This document shows positions 9,249 to 18,904 of a stretch of DNA of 64,000 nucleotides, in pieces. The DNA is from Mesorhizobium sp. Its GTDB lineage: Bacteria; Pseudomonadota; Alphaproteobacteria; Rhizobiales; Rhizobiaceae. The stretch spans positions 198,317 to 262,316 of the forward strand of contig NZ_JAFKID010000005.1 in assembly GCF_017306545.1 (NCBI RefSeq). The letters run 5' to 3'. A program made the translations under genes and the position numbers. Position 1 is the first letter of the stretch; every line of letters begins with the position of its first letter. The notes beneath the pieces were generated by a model. That model saw only the letters and a program-made list of their open reading frames with translations. It had not been told where the DNA came from and made no database searches.

Positions 9249-12200
9249 CTACGCCGCCGCCAACAAGCTCGCATTGCCGCCAGCGGCGGTGGTGTCCACG
9301 CACACCGCCCGTTCATGTACATAGGCAGCCGGATAATAGACCTCGCCGACCAGCGGCACGATCGGCCCGTCGCGTTCGGCGATCACCTGCCGCACGACGC
9401 GCATTGCTTCCGCCGTTCCCGAGAACGCCACCACGTCGACCTTGAGCGCCCTCGCTTCGACCGGATCGGGGCGGCCGTCGATGGCCGACAGCGGCAGGCC
9501 CTTGCCGGTCAGCGCCGACAATGCGGCCGCAGCACCTGGCGCCACCGCCAGAACGGCATTGCCGGCGGCGAGCGCCTGGATGGTCTGGGCCAGCAGCGTG
9601 TCGGCATCCGGCCCCAGCGCCAGCACCCGGCCGCGCGGCGCCAGCGAAAGCGTGTTGGCTTCGCCCGTCGGTCCCGGCAGGTCGATCTGACCGTATTCCA
9701 GGCTGGACGCGGCGGCGATGGCCGCGGCGCCCTTGCCGCGCAGGTGCTTGCGCAGGATGGCGATGCGGTCGGCGCGCGTCGACCAGCCGCCGAGCGCCGG
9801 ATCGGGCAGGTTGTCAGCCAGTTCGCTCGCCGTCACCTTGCGGCCCTCGGCCACGTGCGTGCCGGCTTCCGCGCCCTTGCGGAAGCGGCGCAGGTAGTGC
9901 GGCCCGCCGGCCTTCGGCCCGGTGCCGGAAAGCCCCTCGCCGCCGAAGGGCTGCGAACCGACCACGGCGCCGATCTGGTTGCGATTGACGTAGATGTTGC
10001 CGGCGTGGATGCCGTCTACAAAGTGCTGTACCCGGCCCTCGATGCGCGTGTGCAGGCCGAAGGTCAGGCCGTAGCCCCTACGGTTGATCGCTGAAATCAC
10101 GCGGTCGATGTTCTCGGCCTCGAAAGTGGCGACGTGCAGCACCGGGCCGAACACCTCGCGCTCCATCTCCTCGATGCCCTTGACGCGGAACACCGACGGC
10201 GCGACGAAGCGGCCCTCACCCGGAACGTCAAGCTTGGCGAGCGTCCGGCCCTCGCCGTCCATCGCCTCGACATAGGCCCCGATGGCGTTCCGCGCCTCGT
10301 CGTCGATGACCGGCCCGACATCGGTGGCGACCTGCCAAGGATCGCCGACCTTCAGCGCTGCAAGCGCGCCCTTCAGCATCTCCAGCACCTTCTTTTCCAC
10401 GTCCTTCTGCACGTAGAGCACGCGCAGCGCCGAGCAGCGCTGCCCAGCACTCTGGAAGGCGGAAGCCAGCACGTCGCGCACCGCCTGTTCGGGAAGTGCC
10501 GTGGAATCGACGATCATGGCGTTCAGCCCGCCCGTCTCGGCGATCAGCATGGCGTCGGGCGCGGCTGTCTTGGCCAGTTGCTTCTCGATCAGCTTGGCGA
10601 CCTCGGTCGAGCCGGTAAAGCAGACGCCGGCGATGCGCGGATCGGCCGTCAGCGGCGCGCCGACGCTCGGGCCGTCGCCCGGCAGGAGCTGGATGATGTC
10701 CTCCGGCACGCCGGCCTCGCGCAGCAGTTCGACGGCACGGTAGGCGATCAGCGGCGTCTGCTCGGCCGGCTTGGCGATCACCGCATTGCCGGTAACCAAC
10801 GCCGCTGCAATCTGCCCGGTGAAGATGGCGAGCGGGAAGTTCCATGGCGAGATGCACACGATGGCGCCGCGCGCCTCGGTACCGGCCTCGGCCTCGAGCG
10901 CCTGCTGGGCATAATAGCGCAGGAAATCCACCGCCTCGCGCACTTCCGCCACGCCGTCGGCCAACACCTTGCCGGCTTCGCGCGTGCACAGCGCGAAGAA
11001 CTCAACCGCGTTTTTTTCGTAGAGGTCAGCGGCGCGGCGCAGGATCGCGGCGCGCTCGGCGACAGGCTGCTTGGCCCAGCCCGGCTGTGCTTCGACCGCA
11101 ATGCCGACCGCTCTGGTCGCCTGCTCCGCCGTCGCTTCGGTGACCGTACCCACCACCTCCGACGGCTTGGCGGGATTGGTGACCGGCCGCGCCTTGCCCT
11201 TGCCGGCGGCACGAGTGAGCGATTTTGCCTTCCAGCGATCCAACCCCGCGAACTTTTCGCGTTCCTTTTCGATCCCGGCCAGCGTCACCGGGTCGGTAAT
11301 ATCGAAGCCCTTGGCGTTGCTACGGTTGCCGCCGAAGATGGCGGCGGGCGTGGGAATGTTGGGGTTGGCCGCCGATCCCTGCGCCTCGACCACGGCCAGC
11401 GGATCGCGCGCGATATCCTCCGGCGCCACGTCCTCGTCGGTGATCTGATGGACGAAGGAAGAGTTGGCACCGTTTTCCAAGAGGCGCCGCACCAGATAGG
11501 CGAGAAGGTCCGAATGCGCGCCCACCGGCGCATAGATGCGGCAGCGCGTGCCCTCGGCCTTGCGCACCGTCTCGTGAAGGGATTCGCCCATGCCGTGCAG
11601 GCGCTGGAACTCGAAGCTGTCGCGGTTCGTGGCCATCGACAGGATGGCGGCGACGGTATGCGCGTTGTGGGTCGCGAATTGCGGATAGATGCGGTCCGTC
11701 ATCGACAGCAATTTGCGCGCGCAGGCGAGATAGGAAACATCCGTGTTGGGCTTGCGGGTGAATACCGGATAGCCCGGCAGGCCGAGCACCTGCGCCCGCT
11801 TGATCTCGGTGTCCCAATAGGCACCCTTGACGAGGCGCACCATGATGCGCCGGTCGAGTTTCTTCGCCAGCGCGTGCAGCCAGTCGATGGCGTAGAAGGC
11901 GCGCGGCCCGTAGGCCTGCACGACGACACCGAAGCCGTCCCAGTCGGCCAGACGGGGATCGGCCAGCACGCGCTCGATGACGTCGAGCGACAGGTCCAGC
12001 CGGTCGGCCTCCTCGGCGTCGACGTTGAGGCCCATGCGGGCGTGCCGCGCCTGCAAGGCCAGCGACATGAGCCGCTCGGCCATCACCGGCAGCATCGTCT
12101 CCTTGTGCAGGATCTCGTAGCGCGGATGCAGCGCCGAGAGTTTTACGGAAATGCCGTGGTTCAGGCGGATATCGGGGCCGTTCGAGCCGGCATCGAGCGA

Positions 12201-12860
12201 CGAAATGGCGTCGGAATAGGCTTTCAGGTAGCGTAGCGCGTCCGTCTCGGTCCGGGCCGCCTCGCCCAGCATATCGAAGGAATAGAGATAACCCTTGCGG
12301 GTCATGCCGCTGCCGCGCTTCATCGCTTCGGCAATCGTGCGGCCGAGCACGAACTGCTCGCCCATCTCGCGCATGGCCGCCGCCACCGCCTTGCGGATGA
12401 CCGGCTCGCCAAGCCGGCGCACCATGCCGCGCAGCGTCCGCTCGATCGAACCTTCGCCCTCCTCCAGCACGCGGCCCGTCAGCATCAGCGCCCAGGTCGA
12501 GGCGTTGACGAAGATGGAGCTGGATTCGCCCGAATGCGCCGACCAGTCGTGCGGCGCGATCTTGTCGGCGATCAGGTCGTCCATCGTCTCGGCGTCGGGC
12601 ACGCGCAGCAGCGCTTCCGCCAGACACATCAGCGCCACGCCCTCCTTGGTGGAGAGCCCGTAGGCCGAGAGGAACACCTCCATCAGCCGTGGATCGGTCG
12701 AACCGCGCACCGCGCGCACCAGATCGGCCGCGCGCTTCGAGATCGCCGCCCGGTCTTCGACGGAAAGCCCAGTCGCGGCCGCCAGCCGTCGCACGGCCTC
12801 GTCCTCGTTCGGCAGGTAGGTGGCGCGGATCTGTTGGCGGATCGTGTCGAGCGCGGGCAT
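9249..12860 (-). CDS. putA: Bifunctional proline dehydrogenase / L-glutamate-gamma-semialdehyde dehydrogenase (PutA)
   Basis: PutA oxidises proline to glutamate in two steps. Residues about 1-520 form the arm and FAD-binding proline dehydrogenase barrel (for example [17 protein letters not shown] and FATHNAHT). Residues about 560-1040 are the NAD-dependent aldehyde dehydrogenase, with [11 protein letters not shown] and the catalytic cysteine in [11 protein letters not shown]. The last 150 residues form the extra C-terminal domain of long PutAs. There is no ribbon-helix-helix at the N-terminus, so this PutA is not its own repressor, in keeping with the divergent putR. The start at 12860 ([10 protein letters not shown]) has AGGAAC upstream. 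An earlier start at 12923 would add an unlikely basic leader. Confidence 0.95.
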   Translation of the reverse strand: MPALDTIRQQIRATYLPNEDEAVRRLAAATGLSVEDRAAISKRAADLVRAVRGSTDPRLMEVFLSAYGLSTKEGVALMCLAEALLRVPDAETMDDLIADKIAPHDWSAHSGESSSIFVNASTWALMLTGRVLEEGEGSIERTLRGMVRRLGEPVIRKAVAAAMREMGEQFVLGRTIAEAMKRGSGMTRKGYLYSFDMLGEAARTETDALRYLKAYSDAISSLDAGSNGPDIRLNHGISVKLSALHPRYEILHKETMLPVMAERLMSLALQARHARMGLNVDAEEADRLDLSLDVIERVLADPRLADWDGFGVVVQAYGPRAFYAIDWLHALAKKLDRRIMVRLVKGAYWDTEIKRAQVLGLPGYPVFTRKPNTDVSYLACARKLLSMTDRIYPQFATHNAHTVAAILSMATNRDSFEFQRLHGMGESLHETVRKAEGTRCRIYAPVGAHSDLLAYLVRRLLENGANSSFVHQITDEDVAPEDIARDPLAVVEAQGSAANPNIPTPAAIFGGNRSNAKGFDITDPVTLAGIEKEREKFAGLDRWKAKSLTRAAGKGKARPVTNPAKPSEVVGTVTEATAEQATRAVGIAVEAQPGWAKQPVAERAAILRRAADLYEKNAVEFFALCTREAGKVLADGVAEVREAVDFLRYYAQQALEAEAGTEARGAIVCISPWNFPLAIFTGQIAAALVTGNAVIAKPAEQTPLIAYRAVELLREAGVPEDIIQLLPGDGPSVGAPLTADPRIAGVCFTGSTEVAKLIEKQLAKTAAPDAMLIAETGGLNAMIVDSTALPEQAVRDVLASAFQSAGQRCSALRVLYVQKDVEKKVLEMLKGALAALKVGDPWQVATDVGPVIDDEARNAIGAYVEAMDGEGRTLAKLDVPGEGRFVAPSVFRVKGIEEMEREVFGPVLHVATFEAENIDRVISAINRRGYGLTFGLHTRIEGRVQHFVDGIHAGNIYVNRNQIGAVVGSQPFGGEGLSGTGPKAGGPHYLRRFRKGAEAGTHVAEGRKVTASELADNLPDPALGGWSTRADRIAILRKHLRGKGAAAIAAASSLEYGQIDLPGPTGEANTLSLAPRGRVLALGPDADTLLAQTIQALAAGNAVLAVAPGAAAALSALTGKGLPLSAIDGRPDPVEARALKVDVVAFSGTAEAMRVVRQVIAERDGPIVPLVGEVYYPAAYVHERAVCVDTTAAGGNASLLAAA

Positions 12861-12949
12861 GGCGTTCCTGTCGAAATGCGCGTTGATAGGTGCGCGCGAG
12901 GCTAGCACAGCCCTCGGCAACAAACCGATCCAAAGAAATCGACAGCGAA

Positions 12950-12961
12950 GACCAACTGGTC
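12950..12961. promoter_or_regulatory. Palindrome in the putA-putR intergenic region, candidate PutR site
   Basis: GACCA-AC-TGGTC is an inverted repeat near the middle of the 146-base gap between divergent putA and putR. The flanking DNA is AT-rich for this genome and contains a looser inverted pair (CCAAAGAAATCG near 12930 and CGATTTGG near 12984). Lrp-type PutR proteins bind several degenerate sites in such regions. Assignment to PutR is inference from position. Confidence 0.4.
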
Positions 12962-13006
12962 TAATGCATGATACGATAACAATCGATTTGGATTACATTC
13001 AGGATC

Positions 13007-13456
13007 ATGGAAGACCATCTGGATCGCATCGACCGTAACATCCTCGGCGTACTCGCGCGCGCGGGCCGGCTTTCCATGGCCGAACTCGCCGAACGGGTCG
13101 GCCTGTCGAAAACGCCGGTACAGGCGCGCGTCAAGCGGCTGGAGAAGGACGGTTTCATTCGCGGCTATGCGGCCATCGTCGACCGCGAGAAAATGGGGGA
13201 AGGCCACGTCGCCTTTGTGCAGGTGAAGCTGTCTGACACCCGCTCGGCCGCCCTGGACGCCTTCAACCGCGCCGTGACGGGCGTGCCGGAGATCGAGCAA
13301 TGCCACATGATGGCGGCGAGCTTCGATTACCTCCTGAAAGTGCGCACCCGCGACATCGCCGCCTACCGCCGCGTACTGGGCGAGCGCATCTCCGCCCTGC
13401 CCCACGTCGCCCAGACCTCGACTTTCGTGGCGATGGAAACGGTGAAGGACCGCTAA
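13007..13456 (+). CDS. putR: Lrp/AsnC-family regulator of proline use (PutR)
   Basis: A 149-residue Lrp/AsnC protein with an N-terminal winged helix-turn-helix (residues about 4-60: LDRIDRNILGVLA, MAELAERVGLSKTPVQARVK) and a C-terminal RAM effector domain. In alphaproteobacteria the Lrp-type gene transcribed away from putA is the proline-responsive activator PutR, and this one has exactly that arrangement. The start has a modest ribosome binding site (CAGGA). Its stop codon directly abuts the stop of the convergent peroxidase gene, with no bases between them. Confidence 0.9.
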   Translation: MEDHLDRIDRNILGVLARAGRLSMAELAERVGLSKTPVQARVKRLEKDGFIRGYAAIVDREKMGEGHVAFVQVKLSDTRSAALDAFNRAVTGVPEIEQCHMMAASFDYLLKVRTRDIAAYRRVLGERISALPHVAQTSTFVAMETVKDR

Positions 13457-14653
13457 TCACTCTCCCAGCGTCTTCAAAAATGCCACCAGCGCGGCACGCT
13501 CGCGGTCCGATAGCGTTAGCGGATGCGTCTCGTTGACACCTTCGACGCTTGGCGCCGCCTCGGCATAGTGCGCCACGACCGCTTCCAGCGTCTTGAATTG
13601 GCCGGCATGCATATAGGGTGGACGTCCCGCCACGCCGCGCAAGGACGGCGTCTTGTAGGCGCGGATCAGTTCCGCCCCGGTCCGCCTCATGAATTTCAGT
13701 TCGCCGCAGGCCTCTTCGCCGCCGTCGCGGAAAGCGCCCAGGCAGTTGAACGGATCGGCGTCCAGTTCGGCGAGCACGGCGATGCGCCCCCGGTCCGACG
13801 GCAGGTCCGGCACCGGCGGCGTGCCGTTGTTGTGGAAGGAGCCGTCGGTGAAACGCGGGCCGTCGTGGCAGGTCACGCAGTTCGCCTTGCCGATGAACAG
13901 TTTCAGTCCGAGCATTTCCTGATCCGAGAAGACAGAGTCGCCCTGAGGCGAAACCCCTTCCGCAAGCGCCTTTGCGAAGCGGTCGAACCGAGTCTCGGCC
14001 GGCATGATCGACCGCTCGAAAGCGGCGAGCACCTTGCCGACATTGGCGAAAACGCGATTGACGCCGTCGCGCTGGACGTCGGTCATGCCCGCCCACGCCG
14101 CCTTTTCGGCCGCCGTGCCGAGAGGGCTGGCATCGGAAGGCACCGTGGAAAGGTCGGGCAGCGGCCCGAAGATGCGTTCGTAGCGTTCGCCGAAACGGCT
14201 TTGGATATAGTGCGCGTAAGCCGCCCGGTTGCCCGCCTGTTCCAGCGGATTTTCCAGCGGCACCAGGGCCTGCGCCCAAAGGCTGTCGCGCCGTCCGTCC
14301 CAGAAGAAGAAGGAGTTGTAGGCGACGCCCGCCAGCGGCATCGTGCGCCTTGTGCCGCGCGCCACGCCGAACCCTTGCGGCAAGTCGTCCTGGAACTGCC
14401 GGTCTATCTTGTGGCAGGTCGAGCAGGCGACCGTGCCGTCGCGGCTCATCGAAAGATCGAAGAACAGCGTCGAGCCGAAAGCTTCGGCGGCCGGCACGTC
14501 GGCATAGCGGTTGGTCGTGTCGGCCGGCAAAGGCGGCAGCGCCGAAAGCGCCAGCGAAGCGATCGTCTTTTTCTCCGCGTCGGAGAAATCCGGCTTTCCG
14601 CACCCCGCAAGAACCGCGCAGAGCGCAAGGGCGAGGCCTGTCCGCCGCCTCAT
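13457..14653 (-). CDS. Diheme cytochrome c peroxidase / MauG-like lipoprotein
   Basis: A 398-residue exported protein. The N-terminus has a lipoprotein signal with lipobox LAGC (Cys18), so it is probably anchored in a periplasm-facing membrane. Two c-type heme sites are present: CSTCH at 77-81 and CVTCH at 259-263, as in bacterial cytochrome c peroxidases and MauG. The segment FFFWDGRRDSLWAQAL is typical of the family. It either reduces hydrogen peroxide with electrons from cytochrome c or performs a MauG-type oxidation; sequence alone does not decide. The ATG at 14653 is preferred over the TTG at 14671 because it starts the signal peptide directly. It follows the FixH-like gene by only seven bases. 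Confidence 0.87.
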   Translation of the reverse strand: MRRRTGLALALCAVLAGCGKPDFSDAEKKTIASLALSALPPLPADTTNRYADVPAAEAFGSTLFFDLSMSRDGTVACSTCHKIDRQFQDDLPQGFGVARGTRRTMPLAGVAYNSFFFWDGRRDSLWAQALVPLENPLEQAGNRAAYAHYIQSRFGERYERIFGPLPDLSTVPSDASPLGTAAEKAAWAGMTDVQRDGVNRVFANVGKVLAAFERSIMPAETRFDRFAKALAEGVSPQGDSVFSDQEMLGLKLFIGKANCVTCHDGPRFTDGSFHNNGTPPVPDLPSDRGRIAVLAELDADPFNCLGAFRDGGEEACGELKFMRRTGAELIRAYKTPSLRGVAGRPPYMHAGQFKTLEAVVAHYAEAAPSVEGVNETHPLTLSDRERAALVAFLKTLGE

Positions 14654-14660
14654 AGCCTGC

Positions 14661-15098
14661 TCATGGAACAATGTTGAAGACCACCGTATCCGACCCCTGC
14701 GCGGCCGATATGGTCAGCCTGAGCTGCCATAGGCCGCTCATGGTGAATTTCACACCGTCGATGCGATAATGCCCCTGCCCCAGATAGCCGGTCACTTGCG
14801 GGCTGGTGGGCAGGCCATGGTCGTGCTGCGGCATGCCGCCGGCGATATCGATGGCCGCGTTCTCCACCGGGGTACCGTCCCTGGCCACGAGCGTCAGTTG
14901 CCAGCTTTGCAGAAGGCCCTGCTGCACGGCACCGCTCTGCGGGCGCAGGCTGGCGACGAACAGCCCGTTTGCGGTCGGCTTCGAGAGCGACAGGTCCGGC
15001 CCCTGCCCGGCACCATGCAGATAGACCGCGGCCACAATGCCGGCCAGGGCGGCGGCAAGCCCGATAACAGCCAGAAGGTAGCGCCACAACGATGCCAA
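14661..15098 (-). CDS. FixH/YtkA-like membrane-anchored protein
   Basis: A protein of about 145 residues with one N-terminal membrane helix and an extracytoplasmic beta-sandwich domain. The pattern LTLVARDGTPVENAAIDIAG, the HDHG segment and the closing GLWQLRLTIS fit the FixH/YtkA-like fold, whose members often serve respiratory metal centres. A TTG start at 15098 is chosen because GGAGAGGAG lies just upstream; no ATG is available near the helix, and the earlier possible starts add an unlikely leader. It is immediately upstream of the diheme peroxidase, so the two probably form an operon and the domain may help cytochrome assembly or copper handling. That role is inference. Confidence 0.7.
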   Translation of the reverse strand: MASLWRYLLAVIGLAAALAGIVAAVYLHGAGQGPDLSLSKPTANGLFVASLRPQSGAVQQGLLQSWQLTLVARDGTPVENAAIDIAGGMPQHDHGLPTSPQVTGYLGQGHYRIDGVKFTMSGLWQLRLTISAAQGSDTVVFNIVP

Positions 15099-15240
15099 GC
15101 CCGCTCCTCTCCATGACGGATAAACGTTCCGGCGGCCCGCCGTCGTCCCGCGGCACGCAAGGCCGCAATGTCCGGCGCCAACCATGGCGCCGTTGCGGGC
15201 AAAAGGCTACAGCTTGCCCGCGTCACGACGGGAGGAATCG

Positions 15241-16173
15241 ATGGTTACGGAAAACGCCCCATCCGGCATCGCCGCCATCGGCGAATGCATGCTCGAACTG
15301 TCCGGCCGGAACGGCGAGGACTGGCGCATGAGTTTCGCCGGCGACACGTTCAACACGCTGTGGGCGCTGCACGCGCTCAACGCAGACCGGCCGTCCACCT
15401 ATGTCTCCGCCTTCGGCGACGATCCCTTCTCGCGCGACCAGATCGCCTTTTTCGGCAGGCACGGCATCGGTGTCGGCAGCAGTCCGGTCATCGCCGGCGC
15501 GCGCCCCGGCCTCTATGCGATCACCCTGACCGGCGCGGAGCGCTCCTTCACCTACTGGCGCGCCGACGCCGCGGCGCGGCAACTCGCTTCCGACCCGGCA
15601 GCGCTCGCCAAAAATCTTGAAAATCAGGCGCTTGTCTATTTTTCCGGAATCACCTTGGCAATTCTGGATGCACCGGGGCGCAAGACCTTGCTGGCCGCCG
15701 TCGCCGCCGCGCGCGCCGCCGGCAGCCTGATCGCCTTCGATCCGAATTACCGGCCGCGCCTATGGGCGAACACGGCCGAGGCGCAGGCCGCGATCGCCGG
15801 CGCCCTGGAAACGACCGACATCGCCTTGCCGACTTTTCCCGACGAACAGATGCTGTTTGCCGACACGACCCCGCAGCATACGGCCGAACGGTTCGGCCGA
15901 AGTGTCGCGGAAGTGGTGGTGAAGAACGGCGAGCAGCCGGCGCTCGTCTCAGCCGGACGCCAGTTGCAAACCGTGCCGGCCATCCGCGTCGAGATACCGG
16001 TGGACACCACTGGCGCCGGCGATTCGTTCAACGGCGCCTATCTGGCCGCACGGCTCGCCGGCCATGCCCCTGCCGAGGCTGCCCGCCGCGCCCACCGTGT
16101 CGCCGCCGCCGTGGTACAGGTGCGCGGCGCGCTCGCCCCGTTCGAGATATTGAAGGCGGCGTTCGACGGCTGA
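15241..16173 (+). CDS. kdgK: PfkB-family sugar kinase, probable 2-dehydro-3-deoxygluconokinase
   Basis: A 310-residue cytoplasmic kinase with the N-terminal PfkB pattern (AAIGECMLELS, then FAGDTFNTLWAL) and the C-terminal ATP-site signature DTTGAGDSFNGAYLA, whose aspartate is the catalytic base. The sequence best resembles KdgK, which phosphorylates 2-keto-3-deoxygluconate in the Entner-Doudoroff or uronate routes. Other ribokinase-like substrates cannot be excluded. The ATG at 15241 has GGGAGG upstream. It is followed convergently by an aldose epimerase, which supports a sugar role. Confidence 0.8.
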   Translation: MVTENAPSGIAAIGECMLELSGRNGEDWRMSFAGDTFNTLWALHALNADRPSTYVSAFGDDPFSRDQIAFFGRHGIGVGSSPVIAGARPGLYAITLTGAERSFTYWRADAAARQLASDPAALAKNLENQALVYFSGITLAILDAPGRKTLLAAVAAARAAGSLIAFDPNYRPRLWANTAEAQAAIAGALETTDIALPTFPDEQMLFADTTPQHTAERFGRSVAEVVVKNGEQPALVSAGRQLQTVPAIRVEIPVDTTGAGDSFNGAYLAARLAGHAPAEAARRAHRVAAAVVQVRGALAPFEILKAAFDG

Positions 16174-16186
16174 GCCGCCGCACCGG

Positions 16187-17206
16187 CTACATCATCCGGA
16201 ACCGGTATTCCGTCACATGGTGATAGGCCTCGCCCGGCAGCAGCGTCGCTTGCGGGAAATACGGCCGGTTGGGCGCATCGGGCCAGATCTGCGGTTCGAG
16301 ACAGAGGCCGGAAAACGGCTTGTAGGCGATCCCGTCCAGGCCGGGGACCAGCGGCGACACGTGCTGGCCGACATAGAGCTGAAGGCCGGGCTCGGTCGTC
16401 CACACCTCCATCTCGACGCCCGATGCCGCGCCCTGAACCCAGGCCGCCTGCTTCAAGGTTCCGCGGGAGGCGGCGAGGCAGAAATTGCTGTCATAAGCAA
16501 ACGGCTCGCCGGATGCGTCGGCACGCAGCGGCCGCGCCTGCCTGAAATCGAACGGCGTGCCGTCCACCGGCGCGACCACGCCGGTCGGGATCATGTCGCC
16601 GTCGACCGGCAGGTAGGCCGAGCCGTTCAGCATCAGCCTGTGACCGAGAATGTCGCCGGCACCGCCATTATCGAGGTTGAAATAGGAATGCTGGGTCAGG
16701 TTGCACGGCGTCGGCTGGTCCGTCGTCGCGGTCAGTTCGACCGACAGCGTTCCGGGGATCTTCAGCCGGTATGTGCAGGTGACTTCCAGCGCGCCGGTAA
16801 AGCCCATCGTGCCGTCGGGATCATGCAGGGTCAGCGTGACGAAGTCTCTTCCGTGCAGCGAAACCGACCATGGCCGGCGGGAGAACCCGTCGCTGCCGCC
16901 ATGCAAAAGATGCCTGCCGAGGAAATTTCGGTCGGCCTGGTAGCGGGTGCCGAACAGCGTAAAGCGGCCGTCGCGGATGCGGTTGGCGTACCGGCCGACG
17001 ACGGCGCCGAAGTAGGTCGTATCCTTTTCGTAATCCTCGAGGCGGCCGTACCCCAGCACCAGCGGCGCATCGTGGCCGGCCAGCCGCAGGTCCTGGATGA
17101 CCGCGCCCCAGCCGATGATGTTGGCGGTCAGGCCGCCCCCGCGAATGGTGAAGCGGGGGATGACCTCCCCCGCCTGCGTTTTGCCGAAAACTTCGCCGTC
17201 CTTCAT
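16187..17206 (-). CDS. Aldose 1-epimerase (mutarotase)
   Basis: A 339-residue galactose-mutarotase-like protein that interconverts alpha and beta anomers of free sugars. Family segments are visible: FTIRGGGLTANIIGWGAVIQ, VGRYANRI, LHGGSDGFSRRPW and TQHSYFNLD, the last containing a conserved catalytic histidine, with the catalytic glutamate expected in SGLCLEPQ near the C-terminus. It lies 59 bases downstream of gabD on the same strand and converges on kdgK with 13 bases between stops. The sugar specificity is unknown. Confidence 0.88.
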   Translation of the reverse strand: MKDGEVFGKTQAGEVIPRFTIRGGGLTANIIGWGAVIQDLRLAGHDAPLVLGYGRLEDYEKDTTYFGAVVGRYANRIRDGRFTLFGTRYQADRNFLGRHLLHGGSDGFSRRPWSVSLHGRDFVTLTLHDPDGTMGFTGALEVTCTYRLKIPGTLSVELTATTDQPTPCNLTQHSYFNLDNGGAGDILGHRLMLNGSAYLPVDGDMIPTGVVAPVDGTPFDFRQARPLRADASGEPFAYDSNFCLAASRGTLKQAAWVQGAASGVEMEVWTTEPGLQLYVGQHVSPLVPGLDGIAYKPFSGLCLEPQIWPDAPNRPYFPQATLLPGEAYHHVTEYRFRMM

Positions 17207-17265
17207 CGCATTTCCCGCCGAATGGGCATTGGCCGCCGCTTGCCGCGGCAGGACGGCGCGCCGGA

Positions 17266-18723
17266 TCAGAGGCCGAGGCCGCCGATGCAGACGTATTTGG
17301 TATCGAGATAGTCGTCGAGGCCCTGGTGGCCGCCTTCACGGCCCAGCCCCGATTCCTTGACGCCGCCGAACGGCGCCTCCGGCGTGGTGATGATGCCCTC
17401 GTTGACGCCGACCATGCCGTATTTCAGCCCTTCCATGACACGGAAGGCGCGGCCGAGATCGCCGGTGTAGAAATAACAGGCGAGGCCGAACTCGGTGTCG
17501 TTGGCGAGCGCAACCGCCTCTTCCTCGGTGTCGAACTTGAACACCGGGGCGAGCGGCCCGAAAATCTCTTCCTTCATGAACATCATGTCGGTGGTCGCGC
17601 CGGAAATGACGGTCGGTTCGAAGAACGAGCCGCCCAGCGCGTGGCGCTTGCCGCCCGACACCACCTTGCCGCCCTTGGCCTTGGCGTCGGCGATGAATTC
17701 CTCGACCTTCTCGACCGCCTTGACGTCGATCAGCGGGCCCTGCTGCACGCCGGCGTCGAGACCGGAGCCAACCTTGAGCGCCTTCGAGGCCTCGGCGAGC
17801 TTCTCGACGAACTTGTCGTGGATGCCGGCCTGCACGAAGAAGCGGTTGGTGCACACGCAAGTCTGGCCTGAATTGCGGTACTTGGCGGCGATGGCGCCCT
17901 GCACGGCGCGGTCGAGATCGGCGTCGTCGAAGACCAGGAACGGCGCGTTGCCGCCGAGTTCCATCGACACCTTCTTGACCGTCGAGGCCGACTTCTGGAT
18001 CAGCATCTTGCCGACCTCGGTCGAACCGGTGAAGGTGATCTTCTTGACCAGCGGATTGGCGCAGATCTCGTCGCCGATCTCGCCGGCCGAGCCGGTAACG
18101 ATGTTGACGACACCCCTCGGAATGCCGACCTCCTCGCACAGCGCACCCCAGGCAAGGCCGGAATACGGCGTCTGCGAAGCCGGCTTGACCACCGCCGTGC
18201 AGCCGGCGGCCAGTGCCGGGCCGAGCTTGCGCGACAGCATCGAGGAGGGAAAGTTCCACGGCGTGATCGCGGCGATGACGCCGACCGGCTCGCGCGTCAC
18301 CAGCACGCGGCGATCCGTCCATGGCGACGGAACCACGTCGCCATAGGCGCGGCGCGCTTCCTCGGCGAACCACAGCACATAGGCGGCCGACGAGCCGATC
18401 TCGCCTTTGGATTCGGTGAGCGACTTGCCCTGTTCGAGCGTCAGCAGTTCGGCCAGCGCGTCCTGATTGTCCATGATGGCGTCGTGCAGCTTGCGCAACA
18501 GCTTCGAGCGCTCCAGCGCGGACGTCTTGCGGAACGACAGGAAGGCCTGCTGAGCCGCCTCGATGGCGCGGCGGGTCTCGGCCTTGCCGGCCTTCGGCAC
18601 GGTGCCGATCTTCAGTCCGGTGGCCGGATTGGTGACGTCGATGGTCTGGCCGGAATCGGCCTGTACCCACTCGCCGTTGATCAGGTTCGCCTGCTTCATG
18701 AACTGGCTGGTCTTCTGCAACAT
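17266..18723 (-). CDS. gabD: NAD(P)-dependent succinate-semialdehyde dehydrogenase
   Basis: A 485-residue aldehyde dehydrogenase, matching GabD length. It has the cofactor segment ITPWNFPSSMLSRKLGPALA, FTGSTEVGKML, the catalytic glutamate in SMELGGNAPF and the nucleophile cysteine in NSGQTCVCTN, with the second cysteine of the GabD-type redox pair. GabD oxidises succinic semialdehyde to succinate at the end of 4-aminobutyrate breakdown; some relatives act on glutarate or other semialdehydes. The ATG at 18723 has GGAGGCAAG upstream. No gabT is adjacent. Confidence 0.87.
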   Translation of the reverse strand: MLQKTSQFMKQANLINGEWVQADSGQTIDVTNPATGLKIGTVPKAGKAETRRAIEAAQQAFLSFRKTSALERSKLLRKLHDAIMDNQDALAELLTLEQGKSLTESKGEIGSSAAYVLWFAEEARRAYGDVVPSPWTDRRVLVTREPVGVIAAITPWNFPSSMLSRKLGPALAAGCTAVVKPASQTPYSGLAWGALCEEVGIPRGVVNIVTGSAGEIGDEICANPLVKKITFTGSTEVGKMLIQKSASTVKKVSMELGGNAPFLVFDDADLDRAVQGAIAAKYRNSGQTCVCTNRFFVQAGIHDKFVEKLAEASKALKVGSGLDAGVQQGPLIDVKAVEKVEEFIADAKAKGGKVVSGGKRHALGGSFFEPTVISGATTDMMFMKEEIFGPLAPVFKFDTEEEAVALANDTEFGLACYFYTGDLGRAFRVMEGLKYGMVGVNEGIITTPEAPFGGVKESGLGREGGHQGLDDYLDTKYVCIGGLGL

Positions 18724-18904
18724 GGTCTTGCCTCCGCTGGGAGCGCGCTGTCGGCGCAGGGCTGGAATTCGATGCCGGTCGCGCAGGCGGCGAGAAGACC
18801 GGTGCGCTGGACCACCGCTCTTACTCCACGGCATGCCCCGCGATCAATCGATATAGAGCAATCTAAGCAATGGGCCACGTCGGCGCAACGACATCCACTA
18901 TTTA

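Noticed and set aside
10134-12236. A 700-residue open frame on the plus strand opposite putA
   Set aside because: Antisense shadow of a well-defined gene, with no recognisable domain.
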